Assembly: GCA_017311185.1 (NCBI GenBank)
Contig: JAESUZ010000342.1
Coordinates: forward strand, 1 to 64,000
From: Proteles cristata cristata
Lineage: Eukaryota > Chordata > Mammalia > Carnivora > Hyaenidae
DNA: 64,000 nt
Direction: 5' to 3'
Shown: piece by piece, positions 46,395-57,530 of the stretch
Layout of the letters: every line of letters begins with the position of its first letter
Position numbering within the stretch: the first letter of the stretch is position 1
The notes under the pieces: model-generated
Told to the model about the DNA's origin: nothing
What the model saw: only the letters and a program-made list of their open reading frames with translations
Database searches by the model: none
Position numbers and translations under genes: made by a program

Positions 46395-47520
46395 TCTTTT
46401 TTTTTTAATTAAATTATTTAAATGTTATTTATTTATTTATTTATTTTTTACAAATAGTTTATTGTCAAATTAGTTTCCACATAACACTCAGTGCTCATCC
46501 CCACAAGTGTCCTCCTCCATGCCCATCACCCCCCTCCCCCCCACATCCATTAGTCCTCAGTTTTTATCAGCATTCAAGAGTCTCTCATGGTTTGCCTCTC
46601 TCCCTTTCCCCCACCATTTCCTCCCTTCTTCTCCCCTTTGGTCCTCTGTTAAGTTCCTCCTAATCCTCCTATACGTGCACACATATGATATTTGTCCTTC
46701 TCTGCCTGACTTATTTCGCTCAACATAACACCCTCAAGGTCCATCCATGTTGCTACACATGGCCAGATTTCATTGTTTCTCATTGCCATGGAGTATTCCA
46801 TTGTGTAGATAAACCACATCTTCTTGATCCATTCATCTGTTGATGGACACTTAGGCTCTTTCCATGTTTTGACTGTTGTTGAGAGTGCTGCTATGAACAT
46901 TGGGGTACATGTGCTCCTATGCATCAGCATTTCTGTATCCCTCAGGTAAATTCCTAGCAGTGCTATTGCTGGGTCTTAGGGGAGTTCTATTGTTAGTTTC
47001 CTGAGGAACCTCCACACTGTTTTCCAGAGGGACTGTACCAGTTTACATTCCCACCAACAGTGTAGGAGGGTGCCCGTTTCTCCACATCTCGCCAGCATCT
47101 AGAGTTCTCTGATGTGCTCATTTTAGCCACTCTGACTGGCATGAGGTGGTATCTCAGTGTGGTTTTGATTTGTATTCCCTGATGAGGAGCGATGCTGAGC
47201 ATCGTTTCATGTGTCTGTTGACCATCTGGATGTCCTCTTTGGAGAAGTGTCTGTTCATATCTTCTGCCCATTTCTTCACTGGGTTGTTTGTTTTTCGGGC
47301 GTGTAGTTTGGTGAGTTCCTTATAGATTCTGGATATTAACCCTTTATCTGATATGTCATTTGCAACTATCTTTTTCCATTCCGTTGGTTGCCTATTAGTT
47401 TTGTGGGTTGTTTCCTTTGCTCTGCAGAAGCTTTTAATCTTGATGAGGTCCCAATAGTTTATTTTTGCTCTTGATTCCCTTGCTTTTGGGGATGTGTCAA
47501 GTAAGAAGTTGCTGCGGTTC
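46395..47520 (-). mobile_element. Second nested 5'-truncated L1 (1.1 kb)
   Basis: T-rich tail at 46384-46450 with attt repeats, then an L1 3'UTR and ORF2 C-terminus, truncated at the ORF2 segment [20 protein letters not shown]. The short imperfect repeat tcattca(a)gt lies at about 46372 and 47519, suggesting insertion into the 5' end of the preceding L1. Confidence 0.9.
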
Positions 47521-47522
47521 AT
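46649..47522 (-). pseudogene. L1 ORF2 C-terminal remnant
   Basis: Three frames (93, 92 and 122 codons) in two or more registers encode the ORF2 C-terminal region ([40 protein letters not shown]). Frameshifts lie at about 47095-47100 and 47176-47180. No catalytic domain remains. Confidence 0.88.
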
Positions 47523-47532
47523 TCAGTGATAT

Positions 47533-47762
47533 TTTTAAAAAAATTTTAATGTTTTATTTTATTTTTGAGAAAGAGACAATATGAGCAGGTGAGGAACAGG
47601 GAGAGAGAGAGAAAGAGAGAAAGAGGGAGACACAGAATCAGAAGCAGGCTCCAGGCTCTGAGCTGCCAGCAGAGTCCGACACGGGGCTCAAACTCACGAA
47701 CCACGAGATCATGGCCTGAGCCGAAGTCAGACGCTTAACTGAGTGAGCCACCCTGGTGCTCC
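47533..47762 (-). mobile_element. CAN-type SINE at the right edge of the nested block
   Basis: Minus-strand copy (tail ttttaatgttttattttatt, head gagccaccctggtgctcc). Host L1 sequence resumes immediately after it with 'cagcaagaaattttaag', overlapping the 'ccctgcaaga' just before the block. Confidence 0.92.
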
Positions 47763-47899
47763 AACCCAGCAAGAAATTTTAAGAGAGAGTCTCTGAAGAG
47801 AGAAAAGATGAAACAAAACAAAAGAGACCAAAAGCAACAGATTTGAAAGGACCAGAGAACATCATCAGAAACTCCAACTCTACAGGAATACAATAGCAA

Positions 47900-50800
47900 T
47901 AAATTAATATTTATCAGTACTCACTGTAAATGTCAATGGACTAAATGCTCCAATCAAAAGATATAGGTTAACAGAATGGATAAGAAAAAAAGATCCATCT
48001 ATATGCTTTATAAGAGAAGCATTTTAGACCTAAAGTTACCTTCAGATTGAAAGTAAAGGGATGGAGAACCATCTATCATGCTAATGGTTACCATAAGAAA
48101 GCCTGCATAGCCATACTTATATCAGATAGTCTAGATTTTAAAATAAAGACTATAACAAGAGATGAAGAAGGGCATTATATTAATTAAGTGGTCTATCCAC
48201 CAAGAAGATCTACCAACTGTAAACGTTTATGCTCCATACATGAAAGCACCCAAATATATAAATCAATTAATCACAAACACACAGAAACTAATTGATAATA
48301 ATACCATAATAGTAGGGGACTTCAAAACCCCACTTACAGCAATGGACAGATCATCTAAACAGAAAATCAACAAGGAAACAATGGCTTTGAATGACACACT
48401 TGACTGGATGGACTTAATAGATATATTCAGAACGTTTCATCCTAAAGTGGCCGAATACACATTCTTCTCAAGTGCACATGGAACATTCTCCAAAATAGAT
48501 CATATATTGGGATGCAAATTAACCCTCAACAAGTACAAAAAGATCGATATCATACCATGTATAATTTCAGACCACGACACTAAGAAACTTGAAATCAACC
48601 ACAGGAAAAAATTTGGAAAGACAACAAATATTTGGAGACTAAAGAACATGCTACTAAAGAATGAATAGGCTAACGAAGAAGTTGAGGAAATTAAAAAGTA
48701 CATGGAAGCCAATGAAAATGATAACACCACAGCACCAAACCTCTAAGACACAGTAAAAGCAGTCATAAGAGGGAAGTATATAGCAATCCAAGCCTTCCTA
48801 AAGAAGGATGAAAGTCTTCAGATACACAACCTAACTTTATGCCTTAAAAAGGTGGAAAAAGAACAGGAAATAAAACCCAGGCCAGCAGAAGACAGGAAAT
48901 AATAAGATTAGAGTAGAAACCAATGCTATAGAAACCAATAAAAACCCAGAACTGATCGATGAATCCAGGAGCTGATTCTTTGAAGGAATGAACAAAATTG
49001 ATAAATCTCTAGCCAGTTTGATCAAAAATAAAAAGGAAAAGACCCAAATAAATAAAATCAAGAATGAAAGAGGAGAATCACAACCAACACTGCAGAAATA
49101 CAAACAATAATAAGAGAATATTATGAGCTATTATACGCCAATAAATTGGGCAATCTGGAAGAAATGGACAAATTCTTAGAGACATGTAAACCACGAAAAC
49201 TGAAACAGAAGAAATAGATAATTTGAACAGGCCCATAACCAGTAAAGAAATCAAATTATAACAAAAAATCTCCCAAAAAACAAGATTCCAGGGCTGGATG
49301 GCTTTCCAGGGGGATTCTACCAAACATTTAAAGATGAGTTAACACCTATTCTTTTGAAGCTGTTCCAAAAAAACAGAAATGGAAAGAAAACTTCCAAACT
49401 CATTCTATGAAGCTAGCATTACCTTGATTCCAATACCAAAGACCCCACTAAAAAGGAGAACTACAGACCAATTTCCCTAGTGAACATGGATGCAAAAATC
49501 CAACAATATATTAAAAGAATTATTTACCACGACCAAGTGTGACTTATACCTGGTCACAGGTATAAGTGTGACTTATACCTGGTCACCAGATGCAGTGCTG
49601 GTTCAATATCTGCAAAACAATCACTGTGATACATCACATCAATTAAAAGAAGGACAAGAACCACATGATTTTCTCAATAGATGCAGAGAGAGCATTTGAC
49701 AAAATACATCATTCTTTCTTGATAAAAACTCTCAAGAAAGTAGGGATAGAAGGATCATACTTCAAGATCGTAAAAGCCATATATGAAAGACCCACTGCTA
49801 ATATTATCCTCAATGGGAAAAAAAACTGAGAGCTTTCTTCATTCCTCTGGTCAGGAACAAAACAGGGATGTCAACTCTTGCCACTGCTATTCAACATAGT
49901 ATTGGAAGTCTTAGCCTCAGCAATCAGACAACACGGAGGAATAAAAGGCATCCAAATCGGCAAAGAGAAAGTGAAACTTTCACTCTTTGCAGAGGACATG
50001 ATACTTTATATGGAAAACCCAAAAGTTTCCACCAAAAAACTGCTAGAACTTATCAATGAATTCAGCAAAGTCGCAGGATATAAAATCAATGCACAGAAAT
50101 CAGTCGCATTTCTATACACCAATAATGAAGCAACAGAAAGGGAAATCAGAGAATTGATCCCATTTATGATTGTACCAAAACCCATAAAATACCTAGGAAT
50201 AAACCCAACCAAAGAGGTGAAAAATCCATACATTGAAAACTTTAGAAAGCTTATGAAAAAAATTGAAGACACAAAAAAAATGGAAAAATATTCCATGCTC
50301 ATGGATTGCAAGAACAAATATTGTTTAAATGTCAGTACTACCCAAGCAATCTACATATTCAATGCAATCCCTATCAAAATAACATTTTTCACAGAACTAG
50401 AACAAGCAACCCTAAAATTTGTATGGAACAAGAAAAGGCTCTGAATAGCCAAAAAATCCTGAAAAAGAAAATGAAATCTGGAGGCATCACAATTCTGGAC
50501 TTCAAGCTGTATTACAAAGCTGTAATCATCAAGACAATATGGTACTGGCACAAAAACAGACCCTCACATCAATGGAACCAAATAGAGAACCCAGAAATGG
50601 ACCCACAAAAGGATGGTCAACTAATCTTTGACAAAGTAGGAAAGAATATCCAATGGAATAGACAGTCTCTTCAGCAAATGGTGCTGGAAAGACTGTACAG
50701 TGACATGCAGAAAATGAACCTGGACCACTTTGTTACACCATACACAAAATTAAACTCAAAATGGATGAAAGACCTAAACATAAGACAGGACACCATCAAA

Positions 50801-51560
50801 ATCCTAGAGGAGAAAGCAGGCAAAACCTCTTTAACTTTGGCCACAGCAACTTCTTAACCAATACATCTCTAGAGGCAAGGGAAACAAAAGCAAAAATGAA
50901 CTATTGGAACCTCATCAAGATTAAAACTGCACAGTGAAGGAAACAATCAGCAAAACTAAAAGGCAAGTGACAGAATGGGAAAAGATATTTGTAAATGACA
51001 TATCAGATAAAAGGTTAGTATCAAAATCTATAAAGAACTTATCAAACTCAACACCCAAAAACCAAATAATCCAGTGAAGAAATGGGCAAAAGACATGAAT
51101 AGCCACTTCTCCGAAGAAGACATACAGATGACCAACCAACACATGAAAAGATGCTCAACATCACTCATCATTAGGGAAATACAGATCAAAACCACACTGA
51201 GATACCACCTCACACCTGTCAGAATGGCTGACATTAACAACTCAGACAAAGACAGATGTCAGTGAGGATGCGGAGAAAGAGGATCTCTTTTGCACTGCTG
51301 GTGGGAATGCAAACTGGTGCAGCCACTCTGGAAAACAGTATGGAGGTTCCTCAAAAAATTAAAAATAGAACTTCCCTACAACCCAGCAATCATGCTACTA
51401 GGTATTTATCCAAGGGATACAGGAGTGCTGTTTCGAAGGGGCACATGCACCCCAATGTTTATAGCAGCGCTATCGAGAGTAGCCAAAGTATGGAAAGAAC
51501 CCAAATGTCCACTGACAGATGAATGGATAAAGAAGATGTGGTATATGAAAGATAATGTAT
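47900..51560 (+). pseudogene. L1 ORF2 remnant of the large L1
   Basis: Endonuclease sequence begins near 47925. The 168-codon frame 48162-48668 has GDFKTPLTAMDRS, FSKIDHILG and SDH, the active-site blocks of the APE-like endonuclease. After many stops, the RT palm appears in 49878-50444, but its catalytic motif reads FAED instead of FADD. The thumb and C-terminal region follow in 50306-50857 and 51074-51560 ([34 protein letters not shown]). The protein cannot be made. Confidence 0.9.
49535..49586 (+). repeat. 23-bp direct duplication with an 11-bp hairpin
   Basis: aagtgtgacttatacctggtcac occurs at 49535-49557 and 49564-49586. Arms acttatacctg (49542-49552) and caggtataagt (49557-49567) are perfect inverted repeats around a 4-nt loop. 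It disrupts ORF2 of the large L1. Confidence 0.9.
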
Positions 51561-51569
51561 GAAAGAAGA

Positions 51570-51605
51570 TGTATATACATATATATATATATATATATAC
51601 ACACA
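51570..51605. repeat. (at)n microsatellite in an L1 3' region
   Basis: About 11 AT units next to 'gtatatac' and 'acacac', at the ORF2 C-terminal/3' position where the L1 at 55595 also carries an AT-rich tract. Confidence 0.9.
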
Positions 51606-51978
51606 ACGGAGTATTACTGAGCAATCAAAAAGAATGAAATCTTGCCATTTGCAACTACATGGGTATTATGCTAAGCAAAATTAGTCAGAGAAAGAAAAAT
51701 ATCATATGACTTCACTCATATGAGGAATTTAAGATCCAAAACAGAATAAACATAAGGAAAGGGAAGCAAAAATAATATAAAAACAGGGAGGGGGACAAAA
51801 CATAAGAGACTCTTAAATATAAAGAACAAGCAGAGGGTTGCAGGAGATTGTGGGAGGAGGGGTGGGCTAAATGGGTAAGGGACTTTAAGGAATCTACTTC
51901 TGAAATCACTGTTGCACTATATGCTAACTAACTTGGATGTAAATTTAAAAATAAACAAAAAAATAAAATTAAAAAACA

Positions 51979-52413
51979 TATTGGTCCCTGAAATTTGACC
52001 GTCTGGGAAGCAGTGCATTAGCAGAGTCGGAACAAAGCAATATGAAGTATCCCAGAGGTTAAATACAGTAAGGGCAAAAGTCCTAAGTGGATTAGGTCAA
52101 GAGGAGATGATCAGTGACATGATTTGGGGGAGTTTTGACAGAGTGTTGGGGGTGGGAGGCAGGCTACTGCGCAGATAGAGGATTCTCATTTGTTTCTAGG
52201 CAGCAAAACTTGAGTGGCCACAGGGAAAAATATATATCTATATATTGGCTCATTTCATACATGTAGTTGCATTCTGCTGGCAGATACCAAGAGGCTAAGT
52301 AATTGAAGCTATAGCACTAAGCGAAAAGATTGCCCAACTCCATCCAAAACACCCATTGGACTCAATCAGAAAACCCAGTCCCTCATCAGCTTTTTTTGCC
52401 CCCATCGCTGCAG
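51979..52413. other. Unannotated single-copy-looking DNA
   Basis: Repeat-free by eye, immediately downstream of the large L1. Confidence 0.35.
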
Positions 52414-52490
52414 GGAGAGAAAGGCCAGACACCAACGAGAGTGACCAGGGGCCGCCTGCCATGCCAATATCCTCCGAGACTGGGAGCCAG
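52414..52490 (+). CDS. Candidate internal exon, 77 bp, gene not recognised
   Basis: A strong 3' splice site (cttttttTgcccccatcgctgcag, AG at 52412-52413) and a good 5' splice site (CCAG|gtaaac at 52491) bound 77 bp with three CpG sites. In the third frame it reads an uninterrupted peptide ending TNESDQGPPAMPISSETGSQ, polar and disorder-like. The same frame stays open from about 52304 to 52535, so openness alone is weak evidence. The first frame is also open. I do not recognise the protein. It could be a chance pairing of splice-like sites in a CpG-enriched stretch. Confidence 0.3.
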
Positions 52491-53350
52491 GTAAACATCG
52501 GCATCCTAAAAGCCTCCTCTCTGAGCGTCTAGGAGAGGTCACGGTGATGATCGGGGGACACACGTGTCCGGCAGCATTCGCGTCGTTGTCCCCTGCCCTG
52601 CCTGGCCCAGAGTGGGGAGGGAGCTGAGATTGGAGTTTGTGTCCTTTCCAGTGCGTGTAAGGCACACAATGCAGGGCCTCCCAGCCACCAGCCTGGTTTG
52701 TCCTGGGAGAGGGTGTGTGGGACACACACCCGAGTCCCTGCTGAACCAATTCAGAGAGTTAATCACAAGCCAGGGCACTCTGGATTGAACGTTTGCCTAC
52801 GACGAAGTGCCAAGCTGGTCTCCCGCACGTTTCCCTGCAGACTGTACGGTTTCACTGAGAAGGTTGTCTTTACAGCCTGAAGGCTTGGAAGCATTTTAAA
52901 CTCTGAATTGGCCTATTCCTGGAGACCAGTGCTGAGCCTACTGGGATAACATCAATCTGCAGGTTTCCCCCAGCACAGAAGACATATTTCATCCTATAAT
53001 TGAAAACTAGATTTGATTTATATTCCATTGTGTTAGAGCCTATACTCAGCTTTCTCAGTGGAGAGATCTGGGCAATAGGGAGATGATCCAGTTTTGAAAA
53101 AAGATACTCCATAGACGCTGGTGTAGAACGCTGCAGAGAAAGGAATCAGAGTGATGTTCGACAAAGCATTCTGATGCCTCTTTGTAGTTTCTGGGGTCAG
53201 ACTGAGGGACGCCAGGCATGGGGAACTGAGACACAAAACAGAGCGACTAGTGGCCTTCTGTACCAGAACTAGCATTTGCTGAGTCCCACTACATGCCAGA
53301 CGCTGACATATGGGTTCACTGAATCCTCTCAATGTCCCAGAGCCTGGGTA
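52491..53350. other. CpG-enriched unannotated DNA
   Basis: From about 52410 to 52860 CpG dinucleotides are noticeably more frequent than in the flanks (for example gcattcgcgtcgttgtcccc and ctacgacgaag). Overlapping frames on both strands have no recognisable product. Nothing else is supported. Confidence 0.4.
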
Positions 53351-53362
53351 TCATTAGCTTTC

Positions 53363-53545
53363 ACTTTTTTTAATGTTTATTATTATTTTTTTGAGAGAGA
53401 AAAAGAGAGAGAAAGGGGTTGAGAGAGAGAGAACCCCAAGCAGGCGCCACGCTGTCAACGCAGAGCCTGACGTGGATTGTGAGATCTTGACCTCAGCCCA
53501 AATCAAGAGTTGGACACTTAACCAGCTGAGCCGCCTAGGCACCCC
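53363..53545 (-). mobile_element. CAN-type SINE with 12-bp target-site duplication
   Basis: Minus-strand, shortened copy (head gagccgcctaggcacccc) flanked by perfect tcattagctttc repeats (53351-53362 and 53546-53557). Confidence 0.93.
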
Positions 53546-53557
53546 TCATTAGCTTTC

Positions 53558-53984
53558 TTTTAAAGAAAAGTAAAGAAAGTCCAGAAAGATGGGTCATGTA
53601 GCTGGCAAATGACTGAACGCTGACTTGGACTTGAACCCAAGTCTGTCTCGCTCTGAAACCACGTTCTTTCCTGTGCAACAAAAGAAACCCTGCTCTTTCT
53701 AAACAGATGCCTGTTGTCCTATGGGCTGGGTTCATAAAGTGTAATGTTTCTGCCAGAGGGGCAAAGTACGCATGCAAAATAACCCAAGATTACGTGCTAT
53801 TGACTCAGGCAGCGACACTTGGGACATTTTCCTATGGAGTTGATGTTGTGAACTGTTAGCATTATTTTCCTCATTTTTCTCAGGGAATGCCTGAAACCCA
53901 CATGTGTCTTGTCAGGACTACCTTAGGAAACTTAAGCGACAAAGGGAAGCCGGGACAGACTAGCAAATCCTGAGCAATTATCCC
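53558..53984. other. Unannotated single-copy-looking DNA
   Basis: No feature supported. Confidence 0.35.
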
Positions 53985-54330
53985 TCTAGTGCAGAGGTGA
54001 AAAACTTTTTCTGGAAAGGGTCGGAGAGTCAGTGTTTTAGGCTTCATGAATCAGACACTGTCTGTCGCAACTACTTAACCGTGCCGTTGTAGCCCCAGAG
54101 CTGCCAGGGACAATACATAAATGAATGAGTGTGGCTGTGTGCCAATAAAACTATTTATGGAGACAATTTTGAATTTCATATAGTTTTCGCTTGTCACAAA
54201 ATATTATTTTCCTTTTGAATCTTTCTCGGATTAAGAAATGTAAAATCCATCCTTAGCTCATGGGCTATCCAAAAGCAGGTGGTGACATGGGTTAGGCCCG
54301 CAGGCCACAGTCTGCCAATCCCTGCTGTAG
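53985..54330 (+). mobile_element. MER20-like hAT DNA transposon remnant
   Basis: It opens with gaaaaactttttctggaaag, then 'agtgttttaggcttcatgaa', 'gcaactacttaaccgtgccg', 'atgagtgtggctgtgtgcca', 'ataaaactatttatggagac', and closes with 'aggcccgcaggccacagtct'. It is longer than the short MER20 consensus through an inserted or variant middle (about 54165-54260), suggesting the MER20B type. Confidence 0.85.
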
Positions 54331-54449
54331 AGGGTCATTCCTTATTTTATTTTTTCATGAGTGGTTTACTCTCACAAAGTTTACAAAAGTAGAAAAGAAA
54401 ATCCACCAATGAATAATTAGTAAAAACTACTGAGCATAACCTGACATTT

Positions 54450-54688
54450 ATTTACTTATTTATTAAATGTTTATTTATTTTTACAGAGAGAGAGAGAGCG
54501 AGAGAGAGCGTGCGCGCACATGTGCAAGTGGGGGAGGGGTAGAGAGCAAGGGAGACAGAGAATCCCAAGTGGGCTCCGCGCTGTCAGCTCAGAGCCCATC
54601 TTGGGGCTCGAACTCATGAACTGTGAGACCATGACCTGAGCCAAAACCAAGAGTCAGATGCTTAACTGACTGAGCCATCCAGGCGCCC
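54450..54688 (-). mobile_element. CAN-type SINE, diverged
   Basis: Minus-strand copy with an expanded (ag)n and gcgtgcgcgcacatgtgc segment. Imperfect flanking repeats cataacctgacattt / catagcttgatattt (about 11 of 15). Confidence 0.9.
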
Positions 54689-54734
54689 CATAGCTTGATA
54701 TTTTCAATCATAATAACAATCCACACAAAACAAT

Positions 54735-55490
54735 TCTGTATTACTTTGTAAAAAACCTTTTTTAATTGGAATTTCTGTTGTGATCACCGTAGATTCTCAT
54801 GCAATTGTAAGAAACAGCACAAAGAAATCTCTCGCACACTTTGCCTACTAGCCTCCTATGGTAACAATCTGTAAAACTATACTGTAATATCACAACCAGA
54901 ATATTGACACTGATATAATCTGCTAATCTTATTCAGATTTCCCCAGTTTTGCACGTACTGGTGTGTGTATATGTGTGTGTATTTAGTTCTATAGGATCTT
55001 ATCACACATACAGATTTGTCTATATGCTCAAGATATGAAAATAATTCCATCTCCACATGGATTCCTTGTGTTACCCTTTTATGACTATATTCACCTCCCT
55101 CCCTTTCTCCCAGTCCTAACACCTGGCAGCCACTAATCCGTTCTTCATTTATAAAATTTTGTTATTTCAAGAATGTTATAGAAACGCAATCACACATTTG
55201 ATTCACTTTTTTGACTCAGAATTCCTCGCAGATTCCTTCAGGTTGTTGAATGTACCAATCGTTCATTCCTTTTTTGCCATGTGGTCTTCCATGGTGTAGA
55301 TGTACCATAGCGTCTTTAACCTTTTACTTGTTGAAGGACATTTGGGTTCTTTCCAGGTTCAGGCAAACATGAATAAAGCTTCTACGGATGCTCAGGTACA
55401 GGTTTTTATGTGAACATTTCACTTCTCTGGGATAAGGGGCCAAGAGTGCAATTTCTGGGCTATGTGGGAATTTCATACTTACCACTCTTA
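54735..55490 (-). mobile_element. Old L1 3' fragment
   Basis: Plus-strand text 'cctggcagccactaatccgt', 'ccatgtggtcttccatggtg', 'ggacatttgggttctttcca', 'gggataaggggccaagagtg' is the reverse complement of an old L1 3'UTR and ORF2 end. Confidence 0.75.
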
Positions 55491-55594
55491 AAATAAATTC
55501 CCATTGCACCTATTTCAAAATAAGCCTGTTAATGTTATCGCTGAAACACTTGATAACAAACGATTCCATGGAAAAGGTCTTTTAAAACTTTCGT

Positions 55595-56229
55595 GCCATC
55601 CTACTAGGTATTTATCCAAAGGACACAGGAGTGCTGATTCGAAGGGGCACATGTACCCCAATGTTTATAGCAGTGCTATTGACAATAGCCAAAGTATGGA
55701 AAGAGCCCAAATGTCCATCGACTGATGAATGGATAAAGATGTGGCATATATATGTGCATATGTACACATACATGCATACATATACACATAATGCAATACT
55801 ACCCAGAGATCAAAAAGAATGAAATCTTGCCATTTGCAACAATGTGGATGGAACTAGAGTGTATTATGCTGAGCAAAATAGTCAGAGAAACACAAATACA
55901 ATATGATTTCACTCACATGTGGAATTTAAGCAACAAAATAGATGAACATACAGGTAGGGAAGCAAAAATAAGATAAAAACAGAGAGGGAGACAAACCATA
56001 AGAGACTCTTCAATACAGAGAACAAACTGACGGGTGCTGGTAGGATGTTGGGTGGAGGGATGGGCTGGATGGGCAAGGGGCGTTAAGGACGGCAGTTGTT
56101 GGGAACGAGCCCTGGATGTTATATGTAAGTAATGAATCACAAAATTCTATTCCTGAAATCATTACACTATATGTTAGCTTACCTGGATTTACATTTAAAA
56201 CAAATAAAAATAAACAAATAAATAAAAAT
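55595..56229 (+). mobile_element. 5'-truncated carnivore L1 3' end
   Basis: Sense strand from ORF2 (ctactaggtatttatccaaa, translated CPSTDEWIK) through the 3'UTR (agaacaaactgacgggtgct) to an A-rich tail at 56195-56229. A TATATG/ACATAC-rich tract lies at 55745-55792. It abuts an opposite-orientation older L1. Confidence 0.9.
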
Positions 56230-57009
56230 AGGAAATAAGATGCTTTGGAAATCAGGAGAAAAAAAAATCCCTGCCATCTTACATTGTCATTGGAGAGACC
56301 CAGGAACTCCAGACTAGAGAACTTAACTGACCCCAAAGAGTCTCAAGTCACAGAATGGGCAGTGTGCGTTGAGTGGGGACAAGAAATGAAATCACTTCTT
56401 CCGTCTCACCATTAATTGCTCTCGCGCTAACATGCTGCACCAGTAAAATTACAGACGGAAACAACCAAAGTTAGGGACGCTGTGAGCTCACATCCAACCA
56501 TCTGTCCTTGCCACAGCCTCCCTCAACAAAGGTCTTGTGTGGCTTCTTCACTCAGAACTTGAAACTGCCTTACGCCACGGGCAGTCATCAGGGACGGCAG
56601 AGCGCGAACGTGCAAACAACATTTAATCATGCTCCTGGGTGTGTATCGGAACTGGAAACTCGAAAGCTCTGTGACCACAGCAAACAAAGCCTTTTCATCA
56701 GGCCCCCGGGGGTTGTACAGCTGCGTGGTTAACGAGTTGACTGTACTGACTAGAGAGGGCTGAACTAGTTTCGAGAATTACAGTTCCTCAAATCTAAAGC
56801 CCTACCAGACAAGTTCTGAGGTCCTGAGTGATCCAAGGAAGAATTTATTTCCTTACTACATTAGAGTGAGCAATTGTTATTGTTGTTGTTTTTCACTCCA
56901 CTGGCCATGACCAGAAGTGCAGATTTCCCACCATCTTTCACTCTCTCAGAATCTACGAGGCATCGCAACGTGTGTCTGGATCTTAAACTGGTTCTACTCA
57001 AAATAGGGT
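56230..57009. other. Repeat-poor, CpG-richer unannotated DNA
   Basis: Start of a long stretch almost free of young repeats. No gene is supported. Confidence 0.4.
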
Positions 57010-57142
57010 CTTCAACCACCAGCAGCAGCAGCACTGGCAAACTCAATAGAAATGAGACTCTCAGGTCCCACTCGGAGGCCGGTAGACTCAGAATGTCTGC
57101 AATCTATCTTTTCTAGCTCTGGCCTGGAGATTCCAAAGCTCA
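57010..57142. mobile_element. MER5-type hAT remnant
   Basis: The order 'accaccagcagcagcagcac', 'atagaaatgagactctcagg', 'actcagaatgtctgcaatct', 'ctggcctggagattcc' fits a diverged MER5A/B element. Confidence 0.6.
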
Positions 57143-57439
57143 CTAAAGCCGGAGCGCTGTCTTCAACCCTTTCAGAACTATTTCCTGTAGACAATGGAAA
57201 TGTTAAGTCCTGGCTTACAAATGAGTTAAAAGAAAAACGAGCCAACAAAACAGCCCCAGTCCTTTTCTGTCAATTACACAGTCTTTATGAGGTCAACATT
57301 GATATATGTATATGCCGGAGTTGTTATTTCTGACATTTGACAGATCATAGCTTCCTTCACACATGCTGTACTTAAGTTATGTTTCTAATGAAAATGTTAA
57401 GTTTGTGCTTCTACTTAGCACCTATTTAAAATTCTTTAT

Positions 57440-57530
57440 CAAACTGTAATTTCCTTGAGGGCAGGAAATGTGTGTCTCCATAGCCTAATAAATAGGTGCC
57501 TAATAAATGGCTGTTGAACAAATGAATGGC
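57440..57530 (+). repeat. Ancient L2-type LINE 3' end
   Basis: Contains tttccttgagggcaggaaat, then 'gtgcctaataaatggctgtt', then 'gaacaaatgaatgg', the conserved L2 terminus. Confidence 0.75.

Larger units (their letters stand above)
40007..51978 (+). mobile_element. Near-full-length carnivore L1, interrupted by later insertions
   Basis: It starts at ggggaggggccaaatggcag, typical of an L1 5' end (consensus ...caagatggcggag...). It runs through a GC-richer 5'UTR (to about 41900), an ORF1 remnant (41947-42480), inter-ORF sequence (to 42806), then, after a nested block at 42807-47762, ORF2 (47900-51560) and a 3'UTR with A-rich tail ending at about 51978. Subtracting nested insertions leaves about 6.8 kb, the expected full length. 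Both ORFs carry many stops and frameshifts, so it is dead. No convincing target-site duplication was found. Confidence 0.9.

Noticed and set aside
49878..50857. Two overlapping frames of 183-188 codons as possible genes
   Set aside because: They are pieces of one broken L1 ORF2 in two registers, annotated as a pseudogene instead.
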